Source of the DNA: Granulicella tundricola MP5ACTX9 | Lineage (GTDB): Bacteria > Acidobacteriota > Terriglobia > Terriglobales > Acidobacteriaceae | Direction of reading: 5' to 3' | Length of the DNA: 64,000 nt | Assembly: GCF_000178975.2 (NCBI RefSeq) | Contig: NC_015064.1 | Span: 3,720,001 to 3,784,000 of the forward strand | Part shown: positions 1 through 14,307 of the stretch, one piece after another | Layout of the letters: each line of letters starts with the position of its first letter | Numbering within the stretch: position 1 is the first letter of the stretch | The notes under the pieces: generated by a model | The model's input: only the letters and a program-made list of their open reading frames with translations | What the model was told of the DNA's origin: nothing | Databases searched by the model: none | Translations under genes and position numbers: made by a program

Positions 1-1596
1 GCCCAAACCGACCTGCCACCCGCCGTCACGGCCGCGGAAGCCAATGTCTCGGCCGATTCCATCCGTGCCTATGACAAGTACCTTTCAGATGATCTTCTGG
101 AAGGCCGTTACCCCGGTCAGCGCGGCGGGGAGCTTGCCGCCAAGTACATTGCCAGCCAGTTTGAGAGCTACGGCCTCAAGCCCGGCGGCGACCACGGCAC
201 CTACTTCCAGCAGGTGGACTTCACCAGCGTCAAGGCTGACCCGATCAAGACGACCTTTACTCTCGTCCCCAAGTCCGGCGCGCCCATCAAGCTGAAGTTC
301 GCGGATGACTTCGTCGTCTTCAACTCGCAACTGACGCCGTCCGCGACCATCAACGCGCCGATCGTGTGGATGGGCTACGGCATCACCGCGCCGGAGTTTC
401 AGTGGGACGACTACGCCGGCATCGACGTCAAGGGCAAGGTGATCCTGTGCATCGTCAACGATCCGCCCTCGGACGATCCCAACTTCTTCGGCGGCAAGAG
501 CCTGACCTACTACGGCCGGTGGACGTACAAGTTTGAGCAGGCCGCGCGTAAGGGAGCCGTGGGCGCACTGATCATCCATCGCACAGACCTGGCGGCGTAT
601 GGATGGGATGTGGTGCGCAACTCCAACTCGGCCGAGAAGACCTTTCTGGCGCACGACGCAAACCCACGCCTTGAGGCTGCGAGCTGGATTCAGCTCGACG
701 TGGCCAAGCAGATCTTTGCCGCGTCCGGGACCGACCTGGACACGGAGTTTGCAGCCGCCGGCAAGCATGGCTTCAAAGCGCGTGAGCTTCCGGTCAAGCT
801 GGATGCAACGGTCATCAGCACCGTGCGTAACTTTCAATCGCCCAACGTCATTGGCATTCTGCCCGGCACGTCGCCAGCACCGGACCAGGCCGTCATCTAC
901 ACCGGCCACTACGATCACCTGGGTGTAAAGGCCGATGCAAAGCCCGGTGAAGACGCCATCTTCAACGGTGCAGGCGATAACGGCACCGGCACCGCGATGA
1001 TCATGGAGATGGCGCGTGCGGTGACGAGCGCGAAGCTCTCACCGCCGCACTCGATGATCTTTGCCGCGGTGACGGCGGAGGAGCAGGGCCTGCTGGGCTC
1101 GGCTTATCTGTCACAGCATCCACCGCTCCCCATCGGCCAGATCAACCTCGATCTCAACTTCGATGAGATCCTCCCGTTCGGGCAGGGCGACCAGCTTCAT
1201 GCTTCCGGTTCGCAACGTACGAGCTTCTATCCAACGCTGGAGGCGACAGCCAAGCGCTTCGGCTATAGCGTTCCCGCACCACGGCCGGATACCGGCGGAG
1301 GCTACTACCGCTCGGACCATTTCTCCTTTGCGCACGCGGGTGTGCCGGCGTTCTCCGTCGGGCAGGGTGGCACCTACAAGGGTCATGATGCGGCTTGGTC
1401 CCAGGCTCAGGGCGCGGCGTACAACAAGAACGACTACCACAACGTCTCCGACAACTTTAAGCCGGAGTGGGACTTCGTCGGCAACGCCACGCTGTGCCGG
1501 CTTGGCATTGAGCTGGGCTGGAAGTCGGTCACGTCACCGCCGATTGAGTGGAAGGCCGGCGATGAGTTCGCGGCTGCCCGCAAAGCCAGCAAATAA
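1..1596 (+). CDS. M28 family zinc metallopeptidase with PA domain, 5' end cut by window edge
   Basis: The frame is open from base 1, so the true start and any signal peptide lie outside the window; 531 codons are visible. Residues of about 60-250 look like a protease-associated (PA) domain inserted before the catalytic part. The M28 zinc core follows: GHYDHLG near visible residue 301, GAGDNGTGT near 323, TAEEQGLLGS near 359, and a late DHFSFAHAGVPAF segment. Family members are secreted or periplasmic di-zinc aminopeptidases, so the likely role is extracytoplasmic peptide breakdown. It ends at a TAA and is followed by a strong hairpin shared with the convergent receptor gene. The family call is firm; substrate specificity cannot be read from the sequence. 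Confidence 0.92.
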   Translation, partial: AQTDLPPAVTAAEANVSADSIRAYDKYLSDDLLEGRYPGQRGGELAAKYIASQFESYGLKPGGDHGTYFQQVDFTSVKADPIKTTFTLVPKSGAPIKLKFADDFVVFNSQLTPSATINAPIVWMGYGITAPEFQWDDYAGIDVKGKVILCIVNDPPSDDPNFFGGKSLTYYGRWTYKFEQAARKGAVGALIIHRTDLAAYGWDVVRNSNSAEKTFLAHDANPRLEAASWIQLDVAKQIFAASGTDLDTEFAAAGKHGFKARELPVKLDATVISTVRNFQSPNVIGILPGTSPAPDQAVIYTGHYDHLGVKADAKPGEDAIFNGAGDNGTGTAMIMEMARAVTSAKLSPPHSMIFAAVTAEEQGLLGSAYLSQHPPLPIGQINLDLNFDEILPFGQGDQLHASGSQRTSFYPTLEATAKRFGYSVPAPRPDTGGGYYRSDHFSFAHAGVPAFSVGQGGTYKGHDAAWSQAQGAAYNKNDYHNVSDNFKPEWDFVGNATLCRLGIELGWKSVTSPPIEWKAGDEFAAARKASK

Positions 1597-1613
1597 CCTG
1601 GTTCAACGCAATG

Positions 1614-1651
1614 AAAAGTCCCCTTCGTGATCGCTCACGAAGGGGACTTTT
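1614..1651. terminator. Bidirectional rho-independent terminator
   Basis: A perfect 17-bp stem (1614-1630 with 1635-1651) closes on a four-base loop, with A-run on the left and T-run on the right. It sits between the convergent M28 peptidase and TonB-dependent receptor genes, so it can end transcription from both sides. Confidence 0.9.
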
Positions 1652-1668
1652 GTTTGGGTTGTAAAGCG

Positions 1669-4600
1669 TTAGAAGGTGATCTTCCCCGCGAACTGCAGTT
1701 GACGGGATGAGCCGGCATCGCCCACCTGGTTACGAGTCGCCGTAATCTGTCCGAACGTTCCAGTGGTGGCACCAGTCAGGTTGGGGTTAGCCAGGTTGAC
1801 ATGATTCAGCAGGTCGAACGAATCGAGACGAAGCACAAGGTTGACTGACTCCGCGATCTTCGTCGTCTTCTGCAAGGAAAGATCCGTGTCAGAGAAGTCG
1901 GGGCCGTTGAGTGCATTGCGGCTCAAATTCCCAAACCCGGTTGCCTGCGTATAGAAGGTGCAGCCAGCGGTCGGCGTCGTGCAGACTGAGCCTGTGATCC
2001 AGGGAATGTTCCCGCTTGTCAGGAGTGCGCCGCGGCCAGTGGAATACTTCCCAATCAGGGTCGGGCGAATATTTCCGCTACCCGTGTAGGAGGTATTCGA
2101 GGTCACAACGTTGATTGGGTTGTTCGACTGAACCTGAGTGATGTTCGCCAACAACCAGCCTTCCTTGAAGCGGTTGCCATGGAATGGCAGCGTCCAGACG
2201 CCGCTGAAGACAAAGTGATGGCGCGTATCGAAGTCTGAACGCCCGTAGTCCCCTGCGGGATTCGTGCTGTCCTGATGCCCGTTGGTGCCCAGCGAGTTAT
2301 CGTCCAGCGACTTCGACAACGTGTAGCTTGCATTGAGATCTAGCCCGCCCCGCAGTTGTTTGCGTGCCGTCACCCAAAGCGCGTTGTAGTTAGACATTGA
2401 CGCATTTGCAACCTGCGTAATGTTGCCCAACGATGCGCCCGGCCGAATCAGGCTTGCGGTGGAAAGAGCCGCGAATGGACGTACGTTGGTCGTAGGCGTT
2501 GGATGGTTGAACTGATTGATGTTGAGCGGATCGCGCAGGTGCCGACCTGAAGATCCGATGTAACCGACCTGCAGCACAGTTCCAAACCCGAGATCCTGCT
2601 GCAGGTTCAGGTTGTAGGACTCCATGTAAGCGTTTCTCAGATTCGGGCTGACAGCGCTCGGGGTAAGTCCGACCAATGCTGCCGCCGTGTACAGGCTACC
2701 AACGGCGAAGCCGCCTACGCCCGTAGAACTCGTGCCTCCAGTCAGACTGACAGGACTCGAGTTCGGTGGGTTACCCGCCAAACCAGATGCAACACCTTCG
2801 TTCGGTTGATCCGCCAGTATGCCGAACCCTCCGCGCAACACAGTCTTGCTGTTGCCGAGCAGATCGTATGTAAAGCCGACGCGAGGATCGTAGTTGTAGT
2901 TCTGGTTATACGGCTGGTTCACCTGCTGCAAAGTGTCGGAAGCGGCAAGGAAGTTCACGAATCGATGTGCGCCTTCCGTAAACGTTCCGTTCCACTCAAA
3001 GCGCAGACCGAGCTCAACAACCAGCCTTGGAGTCAGCTTCCAATTGTCCTGCACAAAGCCTGCCACCGAACTGTCGAAGATGCGGCTGACGACATTCGAC
3101 GAGTTCGCACTGAAGGTATTTGCCAGTCCATTCGCAAAGTTAGCGGTCGTCGAAAACGCGATCGTTCCAGCGGTCTCAGAGAAGTTGTTCCCCTCGAACC
3201 GGCGAAACTCGCCGCCGACCTTGATCGAATGCTTGCCTTTCAAGATGTTCAACGTATCGGAGAAAACACCTGTAGTCACAAAGCGCCCTTGCGGAAATCC
3301 GGACGGACCACCAAAGTTCAAGCCAAGATCGGTCACAGAGATCTGAGGTAGACCTAGGGGAAGCGTAACTCCATTGTTGATTCCATAGGTGCTTGAATTC
3401 CCCAGGAAATTTTCATTGAACGAGATCGCAATACGGTTGAATCCGATGCGAGCCTCATTCACAATTGCTGGCGAAAAAACGTGAATCTCATTGATCGTAC
3501 CGATCTGACGGTGAGCTCCGCGATGATCTCCGAAGCCAGCAATCGTGTTGCCCTGCAGGTTAGGCTCAGTGCGTGCATCCTGCTGCCATGCATAGTACAG
3601 ATGAAGCGTGTCGGATTTCGAGATGTTATGGAATAGATCCCCACTGAACTGATCCGTCTTCACTGGTCCCGGGGCGGAGCCGCTCGCCGTCGCCACGGCC
3701 TGTCCTGCCGCGTTGGTCGATTGCGTGCCAACCGGGATGAGGTTGATGATTTGTGCATAGGCCGTACCGGCGGCGCTCGTTGCAAACGCTGCGCGTTGTG
3801 CTGTGGTGGGTACGTTGCTGGTCAGCAGAATCGCCTGCTTCTGACGAAGTCCTTCATAGCTGATGAAGAAGAACGTCTTGTCCTTGAGGATCGGGCCGCC
3901 CAGCGCTCCGCCGAAGTTGTTGCGATCGAGCTGGTTCTGGCGAGTACCCTTGCGGTTGAAGAAGTTACGCGCGTCAAAGTAGTTGTTGCGCAGATAGTCG
4001 AAGCCTTCACCGTGGAACTGATTCGTACCGGAGCGCGTCGAGACGTTGACGATCGAACCCGAGCTGCGCCCGTACTCCGCGCTGAACGTCGAGTTGATGA
4101 TCTTGAACTCGGACGTCGTATTGATCGACGGCTGGAACGTGATCTGGTTCTGCGTCATGTCGTTCAGGTTGATGCCGTTGATCTGGAAGTTGTTCGAGTC
4201 TTCGCGAGCGCCGGCGGTCACAAACCCGTTCGAACCAAGGCCGCGGCTGGGAGCCGTCAGGCTTCCGTTGTTCGGCGGAACGACCGTGCCAGGAGTCAGA
4301 TTCGTCAGATCCAGAAAATGGCGGCCATTCAAAGGAATCTGCTGCACGACTTCCCTGTCGATAACCTGTCCGACGGTCGAGGTCTGAGCCTCGATCACAG
4401 CCTGCGTGCTCTCAACCTGAACCGTTTCGGCTGACCCACCGACGGTGAGCTTCGCATTCACAGTTGCGCTTGCATTAACCTCAAGCGTCACCTGCTGCAG
4501 CGTGAAGGTGCTGAATCCCGGTGCAGTCACGGTGACGGTATAGCTGCCGGGCTGCAGCGAAGGCGCGTTGAAGTTACCCGAGCCATCGGTTACCGTCTTG

Positions 4601-4779
4601 CGTTCCGCGCCGGTCGCAATGCCGTGAATCAATACGGAAGCTCCCGGAACGGCAGCGCCGGTCGTATCGGTTACCGTGCCGGCGACGCTGGATGTGGATT
4701 GTGCGAACGCCACGCTGGCGCCCAGCACAAAGGGTGCGGAGAGAACTAAACCTCGAAACACAGATCGTGTGGATTTCAT
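1669..4779 (-). CDS. Oar-like TonB-dependent receptor with carboxypeptidase-regulatory N-terminal domain
   Basis: Predicted protein of 1036 residues. The start chosen is the ATG at 4779 because AGGAGG lies just upstream and a clear signal peptide follows (MKSTRSVFRGLVLSAPFVLG, cleavage near AFAQ). A longer open frame upstream has neither. Residues of about 32-115 form a CarboxypepD_reg-like beta domain (SVAGTVTDTTGAAVPGASV). A plug domain follows (about 125-220, with VVQQIPLNGRHFLDL), then a long beta-barrel ending in an aromatic C-terminus (FAGKITF). This architecture is the Oar/OmpA-related TonB-dependent receptor class that is greatly expanded in Acidobacteria, usually linked to uptake of oligosaccharides or peptides. 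Its placement between secreted peptidases would fit peptide import, but the substrate is inference. Confidence 0.92.
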   Translation of the reverse strand: MKSTRSVFRGLVLSAPFVLGASVAFAQSTSSVAGTVTDTTGAAVPGASVLIHGIATGAERKTVTDGSGNFNAPSLQPGSYTVTVTAPGFSTFTLQQVTLEVNASATVNAKLTVGGSAETVQVESTQAVIEAQTSTVGQVIDREVVQQIPLNGRHFLDLTNLTPGTVVPPNNGSLTAPSRGLGSNGFVTAGAREDSNNFQINGINLNDMTQNQITFQPSINTTSEFKIINSTFSAEYGRSSGSIVNVSTRSGTNQFHGEGFDYLRNNYFDARNFFNRKGTRQNQLDRNNFGGALGGPILKDKTFFFISYEGLRQKQAILLTSNVPTTAQRAAFATSAAGTAYAQIINLIPVGTQSTNAAGQAVATASGSAPGPVKTDQFSGDLFHNISKSDTLHLYYAWQQDARTEPNLQGNTIAGFGDHRGAHRQIGTINEIHVFSPAIVNEARIGFNRIAISFNENFLGNSSTYGINNGVTLPLGLPQISVTDLGLNFGGPSGFPQGRFVTTGVFSDTLNILKGKHSIKVGGEFRRFEGNNFSETAGTIAFSTTANFANGLANTFSANSSNVVSRIFDSSVAGFVQDNWKLTPRLVVELGLRFEWNGTFTEGAHRFVNFLAASDTLQQVNQPYNQNYNYDPRVGFTYDLLGNSKTVLRGGFGILADQPNEGVASGLAGNPPNSSPVSLTGGTSSTGVGGFAVGSLYTAAALVGLTPSAVSPNLRNAYMESYNLNLQQDLGFGTVLQVGYIGSSGRHLRDPLNINQFNHPTPTTNVRPFAALSTASLIRPGASLGNITQVANASMSNYNALWVTARKQLRGGLDLNASYTLSKSLDDNSLGTNGHQDSTNPAGDYGRSDFDTRHHFVFSGVWTLPFHGNRFKEGWLLANITQVQSNNPINVVTSNTSYTGSGNIRPTLIGKYSTGRGALLTSGNIPWITGSVCTTPTAGCTFYTQATGFGNLSRNALNGPDFSDTDLSLQKTTKIAESVNLVLRLDSFDLLNHVNLANPNLTGATTGTFGQITATRNQVGDAGSSRQLQFAGKITF

Positions 4780-5001
4780 CTGAAACCTCCTGGAAGTGGT
4801 GGGTTCTGCTCGCCTCCTGTCACCCTGTAGTTCTGAACATCGGCCGGGCGTTACGGAAGCAGATTCACGGCTGGCACGTTCGTGCTGGCCGCAAAGGGCT
4901 TTTGAAGAATACCTCCACTTTACAGGAGAATGAATTGTTTGAGATATCAGATACCAAAATAGAGGCAATCTTCAGAACCGCCTGAGAAGGCCACACGGCA
5001 G
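4780..5001 (-). promoter_or_regulatory. Upstream region of the TonB-dependent receptor gene
   Basis: About 220 bases between the receptor start and the stop of the M20 peptidase gene, both on the minus strand. It carries the AGGAGG ribosome-binding site of the receptor and an AT-rich part near 4920-4970 where a promoter would be expected. I could not pick out a convincing -35/-10 pair, and I see no small gene. Confidence 0.35.
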
Positions 5002-6399
5002 CTACCTGGCGACCTTCTCCACCGCTGCCTGAACAAAACGTTGATATACCGCGACATACTTCAGTTGGATTCTCTCGTTATTCCCGTGCACACCCTCGTT
5101 CTCCGCAAAGGTGCGTGGCACACGAATGCCATAAGCATTCACACCCTTTGCCCGCAGAAATGCTGAATCCGTGGCGCCGGTACTCATGACCGGGATCGTG
5201 ATTGCCTCCGGCAGGACGTCCTTCTGCGCTGCATCAAACGCTTCAAACATAGGAGTCCGGAGCGAACTGGCAGGAGCCGCAGGCATCGCGTCCGTTAGAT
5301 CCGGCGGAACGATCGTGATGGAAGGGTCGTCGATGATCTTCGCCATCTGCGCGTAAAACGCCGGCATATTCTCATCGGGGAGCGCACGAATATCGATCTG
5401 CGCCTCAGCCTCTGAGGGGATCACGTTGCTCTTGAAGCCAGCCTTCAAGACAGTCGGAACCACGGACGTATGGAGCATCGAATAGAACTGCGGCATATCC
5501 TTGTGCAAGGTCATCTGGGTCTTCGGATCATTGAGGCTGCGGAAGAGCTTCGCATCGGCCGGTGTTGAGATTCCAGCCAACCGGGAGAAGAACTCCGTCG
5601 TCGTCTCGTTCAGGCGGACGGGCGTCTCCCAGGTTCCAAGCCGCGCAACAGCCTGCGCCAGATGCGTGACCGCATTATCCAGGACCGGCACCGAGGCGTG
5701 GCCGCTCTTCCCTTTAGCCACAAGCCGCACGCCGCGCGGCATCTTCTCTCCAGTGGCCACGCCGAGATAGGCGACTTTGCCATCCTTCACCTCGGCTGCA
5801 CCGCCTTCGTTGATCGCGAACTCGCAGGCGACTTTGTCCCAGTAGCGCTCGACGATCGTATGCATTCCCGCAGCCGAATCCTGTTCCTCGCTGGCCTCCG
5901 CAAGAAAGATCACATCGCGGGTGAGGGTCTTGCCGCTCCGGTGTAGTTGCAGCATGGTCTCCAGATGCGCGGCGAGCGGGCTCTTATCGTCAGAGGCGCC
6001 CCGTCCGTAAAGCACACCGTCTCGGGTCTCCGCGCCGAATGGCTCGACCGTCCAATGAGCTCGATCGACCGGCACGACATCTTCATGGGCTAGAAGCAAC
6101 ACCGGCTTCTTCGAGCCATCTCCCTTGAGCCGTGCGACGAGGCTCGCCCGCCCAGGAACGGGTTCCAGCAACTCATAAGGAATTCCCTGCTGCTGAAAGA
6201 CCTTGGCGATGTAGTTTGCAACTTTGGACTCGTCACCAGGGGGATTCCGCGTGTCGATGCGCACAAGATCCCTGAGAAAGCCGTTCATCTCTGCCGCGGA
6301 GGCATCTGCAGAAAGCATCCCTGCCTGCGGGGTCTGAGCGAAGGCCGCAGCGGAGATGCTGGCGCAACAAAGCGAGCGAAGCAGAAGTTGAAGCTTCAT
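5002..6399 (-). CDS. Secreted M20 family metallopeptidase
   Basis: Predicted protein of 465 residues with an N-terminal signal peptide (MKLQLLLRSLCCASISAAAF, cleavage after AFAQ). M20 metal-binding features are in order: LLLAHEDVVPVD near residue 105, GRGASDDKSPLAAHLE near 135, and an EASEEQDS segment near 170 that supplies the catalytic Glu pair. A dimerisation domain follows (about 215-325), then a C-terminal His (GVHGN). Family members are di-zinc carboxypeptidases/dipeptidases; export suggests it trims peptides outside the cytoplasm. It is co-directional with the receptor gene downstream, and the rRNA operon terminator lies upstream. The ATG has only a modest GAGGA motif 12 bases upstream. 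Confidence 0.92.
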   Translation of the reverse strand: MKLQLLLRSLCCASISAAAFAQTPQAGMLSADASAAEMNGFLRDLVRIDTRNPPGDESKVANYIAKVFQQQGIPYELLEPVPGRASLVARLKGDGSKKPVLLLAHEDVVPVDRAHWTVEPFGAETRDGVLYGRGASDDKSPLAAHLETMLQLHRSGKTLTRDVIFLAEASEEQDSAAGMHTIVERYWDKVACEFAINEGGAAEVKDGKVAYLGVATGEKMPRGVRLVAKGKSGHASVPVLDNAVTHLAQAVARLGTWETPVRLNETTTEFFSRLAGISTPADAKLFRSLNDPKTQMTLHKDMPQFYSMLHTSVVPTVLKAGFKSNVIPSEAEAQIDIRALPDENMPAFYAQMAKIIDDPSITIVPPDLTDAMPAAPASSLRTPMFEAFDAAQKDVLPEAITIPVMSTGATDSAFLRAKGVNAYGIRVPRTFAENEGVHGNNERIQLKYVAVYQRFVQAAVEKVAR

Positions 6400-6481
6400 G
6401 GCGTGGGAGTCCTCGCCCTGAGCTTACTTGCCGGCGGCGGTTGGGACAAGGGAAGACATGAAACAGGCAACGCACGCACAA

Positions 6482-6504
6482 AAGCCCATCCTTTGGATGG
6501 GCTT
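6482..6504 (-). terminator. Terminator of the rRNA operon
   Basis: A 10-bp perfect hairpin (6482-6491 with 6495-6504, loop TTT) lies just downstream of 5S rRNA on the minus strand. In that strand it is followed by a short T run, as expected for intrinsic termination of the rrn transcript. Confidence 0.8.
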
Positions 6505-6525
6505 GTTGTGTTGTTACATAGATTA

Positions 6526-6644
<119 letters not shown>

Positions 6645-6820
6645 AGCGTTGAACTCAAAGCTGATTGCTCAGCGATCGTTCACAACTGAATAGATTGGGT
6701 ATTCCCAGACGTTTGTTACGTTGTTGCGTTATCCAAAAGGATATAACTACAAAGCTTGTTATTGAATGACTCTAGAACAATGTGGACTATTACGTTCATC
6801 ACTGCGCAGAGTAAATTCTA

Positions 6821-9758
<2,938 letters not shown>

Positions 9759-9760
<2 letters not shown>

Positions 9761-9771
9761 ATAGAATTTAC
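9759..9771 (-). other. 5' arm of the 23S precursor processing stem
   Basis: The 13 bases at 9759-9771 are the exact reverse complement of 6811-6823 at the other end of 23S, and pairing continues imperfectly into the mature rRNA. In bacteria such stems are cut by RNase III to release pre-23S. The assignment follows from position and complementarity. Confidence 0.75.
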
Positions 9772-10206
9772 TCCCACGCAGCAGTGATTCAACCACTACC
9801 ACGCAAAGAGAATCGTAGTCTCTGTGTGTGTGTTGCATGTGTTAGTCCACATATTTCGCCGGAGCAGTCGATATAAGACTCAGCCCAACCTATTACTAGG
9901 CCAGACCTACTTATTCGCTGCTCGAATATTCTAAAGACACTCAATAACTGACAGCAGTTACTCACCAGATACAACCTGGAAAGCATGATTGCTGCTCAGC
10001 CTTGTAGTTATATTTACCCAATCTATTCAGTTGTCAAAAATCGTAGAGCAATTCGCATTCACTATTGCTAGTTGTGCGGCATTGCTATCGCGGCTCTAAG
10101 CCGGCTTGAGCGTTCAAGCTCAAGGTTCAACCAGTGCTTTGCACACAGGTTCAACCTGAAGCAGGAAGACTCCTACTTGTTACTCTTTTCCTTATCGAGA
10201 GGAGGA
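9772..10206 (-). other. Internal transcribed spacer between tRNA-Ala and 23S
   Basis: About 435 bases with no credible gene. It is the transcribed spacer of the rRNA operon. The stretch near 10095-10165 has several GGTTCAA/AAGCTCAAG-type short repeats that could fold, but no known element is recognised. Confidence 0.7.
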
Positions 10207-10282
10207 TGGTGGAGCTGACCGGGATCGAACCGATGACATCCTGCTTGCAAAGCAGGCGCTCTCCCAACTGAGCTACAGCCCC
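10207..10282 (-). tRNA. tRNA-Ala (anticodon TGC)
   Basis: Read on the minus strand, the 76 bases fold as a standard cloverleaf. The acceptor begins GGGGCTG, the D-arm contains AGCTCAGTTGGGAGAGC, the anticodon stem CCTGC/GCAGG encloses loop TTTGCAA (anticodon TGC), the T-arm contains GGTTCGATCC, and CCA is encoded. Position between 16S and 23S is the usual one for tRNA-Ala(UGC). Confidence 0.97.
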
Positions 10283-10327
10283 ATCGCTCTTCAGTATAAC
10301 CGAAACTACTCAGTTTAGCCGAAGGAA

Positions 10328-12219
<1,892 letters not shown>

Positions 12220-13050
12220 TCTTGGTTTGCATGCTCTCCAACCACAGGGGTGGGGAGAGTTACCATGCGCCCCCGAACTCGAAAGTTCCGGAGGTTTATA
12301 ACTAGTGAGAATGACTAAACCAAATTCCGCATCATCTCACGACTGGCATGTTCAACTATGTTGTCAAAGATCCGAACTCATCAGGCCTAAGCCGTGAGCT
12401 TTGGATCAAGGACCAACCGGGCATAAAGCCACAGTCCGTGTCCTCGAACTTGTATTGCGCTTTCGTCTCTTGGAGTCTTTCGACTGACTTGGGAGCCTGC
12501 CTACCGGAATCACATACTCAAGGTGTTCAACTCAACCCGTTTATGACTCGCTCAGCAGTTCGTGACGTTTACCGCGAACTTTCTAAGAGTATCAACCTTT
12601 CACTCTCGTGTCAACCTTTTCGCTTCTCTCTTCGTTTCACCGAAGAAGCTCAAGACCAACTCATCCACGCAGCACAAAAATATCAAAACACCGTAACGGC
12701 GATAACGCCGCAGAGCACTCAGCTCTTGCAATCGATAGAAGGCTCGATCAAACCCGGAAGAAGCAAAGGTAAAACCCTCACTGAATCCTATAAAACAGTG
12801 CTTGGGAGGATTCGGCCGGCCAAAACTAAAGGCTCAGACACCGCGATCAACGCTTGGACTGCGCTCCGTCGTCCCTCACTCTTTACAACCAGAGCCGAAG
12901 TGCGAAGCTTGTTTCCTTACTGCCTATTCAGAGTAGCGCATCATCCGGTTACTTGCAAGCTGAGCTTGCTAACGCGCTTCCGGCTGTACAACCAATCCCT
13001 GCAACTTCCCAAGAATAGCAACGATCCACAATTCACGCAAATATAAGCCC
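12220..13050 (-). other. rRNA operon leader and upstream region
   Basis: About 830 bases between the 16S 5' end and the divergent DUF4337 gene. No convincing protein gene is present: the open frame on the plus strand (12348-13046) has no signal, motif or ribosome-binding site and lies antisense to the rRNA leader. The region should hold the rrn promoter(s) and a long transcribed leader. Confidence 0.6.
12586..12614 (-). promoter_or_regulatory. Candidate rRNA operon promoter
   Basis: On the minus strand TTGACA (12609-12614) is followed after 17 bases by TACTCT (12586-12591), reading toward 16S about 370 bases away. The -35 is a perfect consensus; the -10 is weak, so this is a candidate only. 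Confidence 0.4.
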
Positions 13051-13157
13051 TGTTATAAACACCTTGAAATGGTTGAAAAGCTGTTTCGCCCCAGTAAAGA
13101 CAGGCAAATCATGACGCCCGTCCACCGGAATTGCGAGGACACGCTAGAATCCTCCCC

Positions 13158-13712
13158 ATGGAACCCAACGAAATCCAGGAGTTCTCCGAACACCTGAAGG
13201 AAGCAGGCGAGCACGGTGGCGAATCCCTCACCACCATCTCTCTCGCCATCTCCATCCTCGCCGTCCTCGTCGCCATGGTCACCGTTCTCGGCCACCGCAC
13301 CCACACTGAGGCAGTCCTCCAGCAGGCCCGCGCCGCCGACCAATGGAACGAGTACCAGGCCAAAAAGATCCGCTCAGACAACACCCAGGTCGCCATCGAC
13401 ATGCTCCGCCTGCAGGCCAACCCCAACCAGGCCGCCGTCGAAAAGAAGATCGAGGACTACACCGCACACCTCGAAAAATGGAAGGAAGACCTCGCCGAAG
13501 AACAGAAGAAGGCCAAGGAGTTTGAAGCCGACGTCGTCCACGCCGAAGCCCAGGCCAGCCACTTCGATCTAGGCGAAGCCATGCTCCAGATCTCAGTCGT
13601 CCTCTGCTCCATCACGCTCTTCACGCGCCGGAAGCTCTACTTCTTCCTTGGCGTCAGCATCGGAGCCGTCGGCCTGCTCTTCGCAGCCTCGGCCTTCCTC
13701 ATCCGCGCTTAG
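13158..13712 (+). CDS. DUF4337-type membrane protein
   Basis: Predicted protein of 184 residues. The ATG at 13158 was preferred to an upstream in-frame start because TAGAAT lies seven bases before it, suggesting a leaderless transcript. An N-terminal acidic segment is followed by a transmembrane helix (TTISLAISILAVLVAMVTVL, about residues 24-43) and a long charged coiled coil (about 50-125) with QAARAADQWNEYQAKKIRS-like spacing. Two C-terminal hydrophobic helices (about 140-182) complete the protein. This layout matches the DUF4337 family, whose function is unknown. It is convergent with the next small gene, five bases away. Confidence 0.8.
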   Translation: MEPNEIQEFSEHLKEAGEHGGESLTTISLAISILAVLVAMVTVLGHRTHTEAVLQQARAADQWNEYQAKKIRSDNTQVAIDMLRLQANPNQAAVEKKIEDYTAHLEKWKEDLAEEQKKAKEFEADVVHAEAQASHFDLGEAMLQISVVLCSITLFTRRKLYFFLGVSIGAVGLLFAASAFLIRA

Positions 13713-13717
13713 CCTGC

Positions 13718-14203
13718 TTAGTTATTGCGATCCATAATCTGGTCGTACTCAGACGGATCGATCTTCCAGCGCTCCGCCAGCGGTCCACGATCCGCGCTCG
13801 GCACCAGCAGTCGACCGTTCGCCAGCTTGATCACCGGCACAGGAGACGACTCCACCGGCCCGTTCACCCACAGCTTGGACGGGCTATCCGCCACAATCTT
13901 CAACTCAGACTCGGGCACAGGGGAGCTTGAATCGACAGGCAGATAGTTCCCCTCGTACACCACCATCCCATGGGCGTCCGTGACACGGCACCAGTTCACG
14001 CCTTGCTCGGAGTCCACGCGGCAGGCAATCCAGTTCCCCTTCGCCTCATTCGTATTGACGTCATACCCGGACTGCAGAAAATGGGCGTTCTCCGGCATGT
14101 CTTTCGGCAGGGAAGCCTGCATCGCAATACCCCCGTGGCGAACCGCCAGAACGACGGCGACCAGGGCTACGGCGAGCAGTAAAATTTTGCTGGTGAGTCG
14201 CAT
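13718..14203 (-). CDS. Hypothetical membrane-anchored protein
   Basis: 161 residues with an N-terminal hydrophobic segment (KILLLAVALVAVVLAV) that is a signal anchor or signal peptide, followed by a soluble part. That part holds two cysteines (IACRVDSEQGVNWCRV) and a proline-rich middle (DSSSPVPESE). A GAAGG-like ribosome-binding site precedes the ATG. I do not recognise a family. The end WKIDPSEYDQIMDRNN is hydrophilic. It is separated by about 100 bases from the marC-type gene, which is co-directional, so the two could be co-transcribed. Confidence 0.7.
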   Translation of the reverse strand: MRLTSKILLLAVALVAVVLAVRHGGIAMQASLPKDMPENAHFLQSGYDVNTNEAKGNWIACRVDSEQGVNWCRVTDAHGMVVYEGNYLPVDSSSPVPESELKIVADSPSKLWVNGPVESSPVPVIKLANGRLLVPSADRGPLAERWKIDPSEYDQIMDRNN

Positions 14204-14307
14204 CAGATAAGACCTTCAGGTAGTCGGTATATCACAGAAGACTCCTGAACCCGCATGAAAGTTGCCTACGATGGTCTACGTCTTTTGTTCCCTATCCCAT
14301 ACCTGTT

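Noticed and set aside
12348..13046. Open frame of 232 codons on the plus strand upstream of 16S
   Set aside because: It lies antisense to the rRNA leader, has no ribosome-binding site, no recognisable motif, and its composition is not that of nearby genes.
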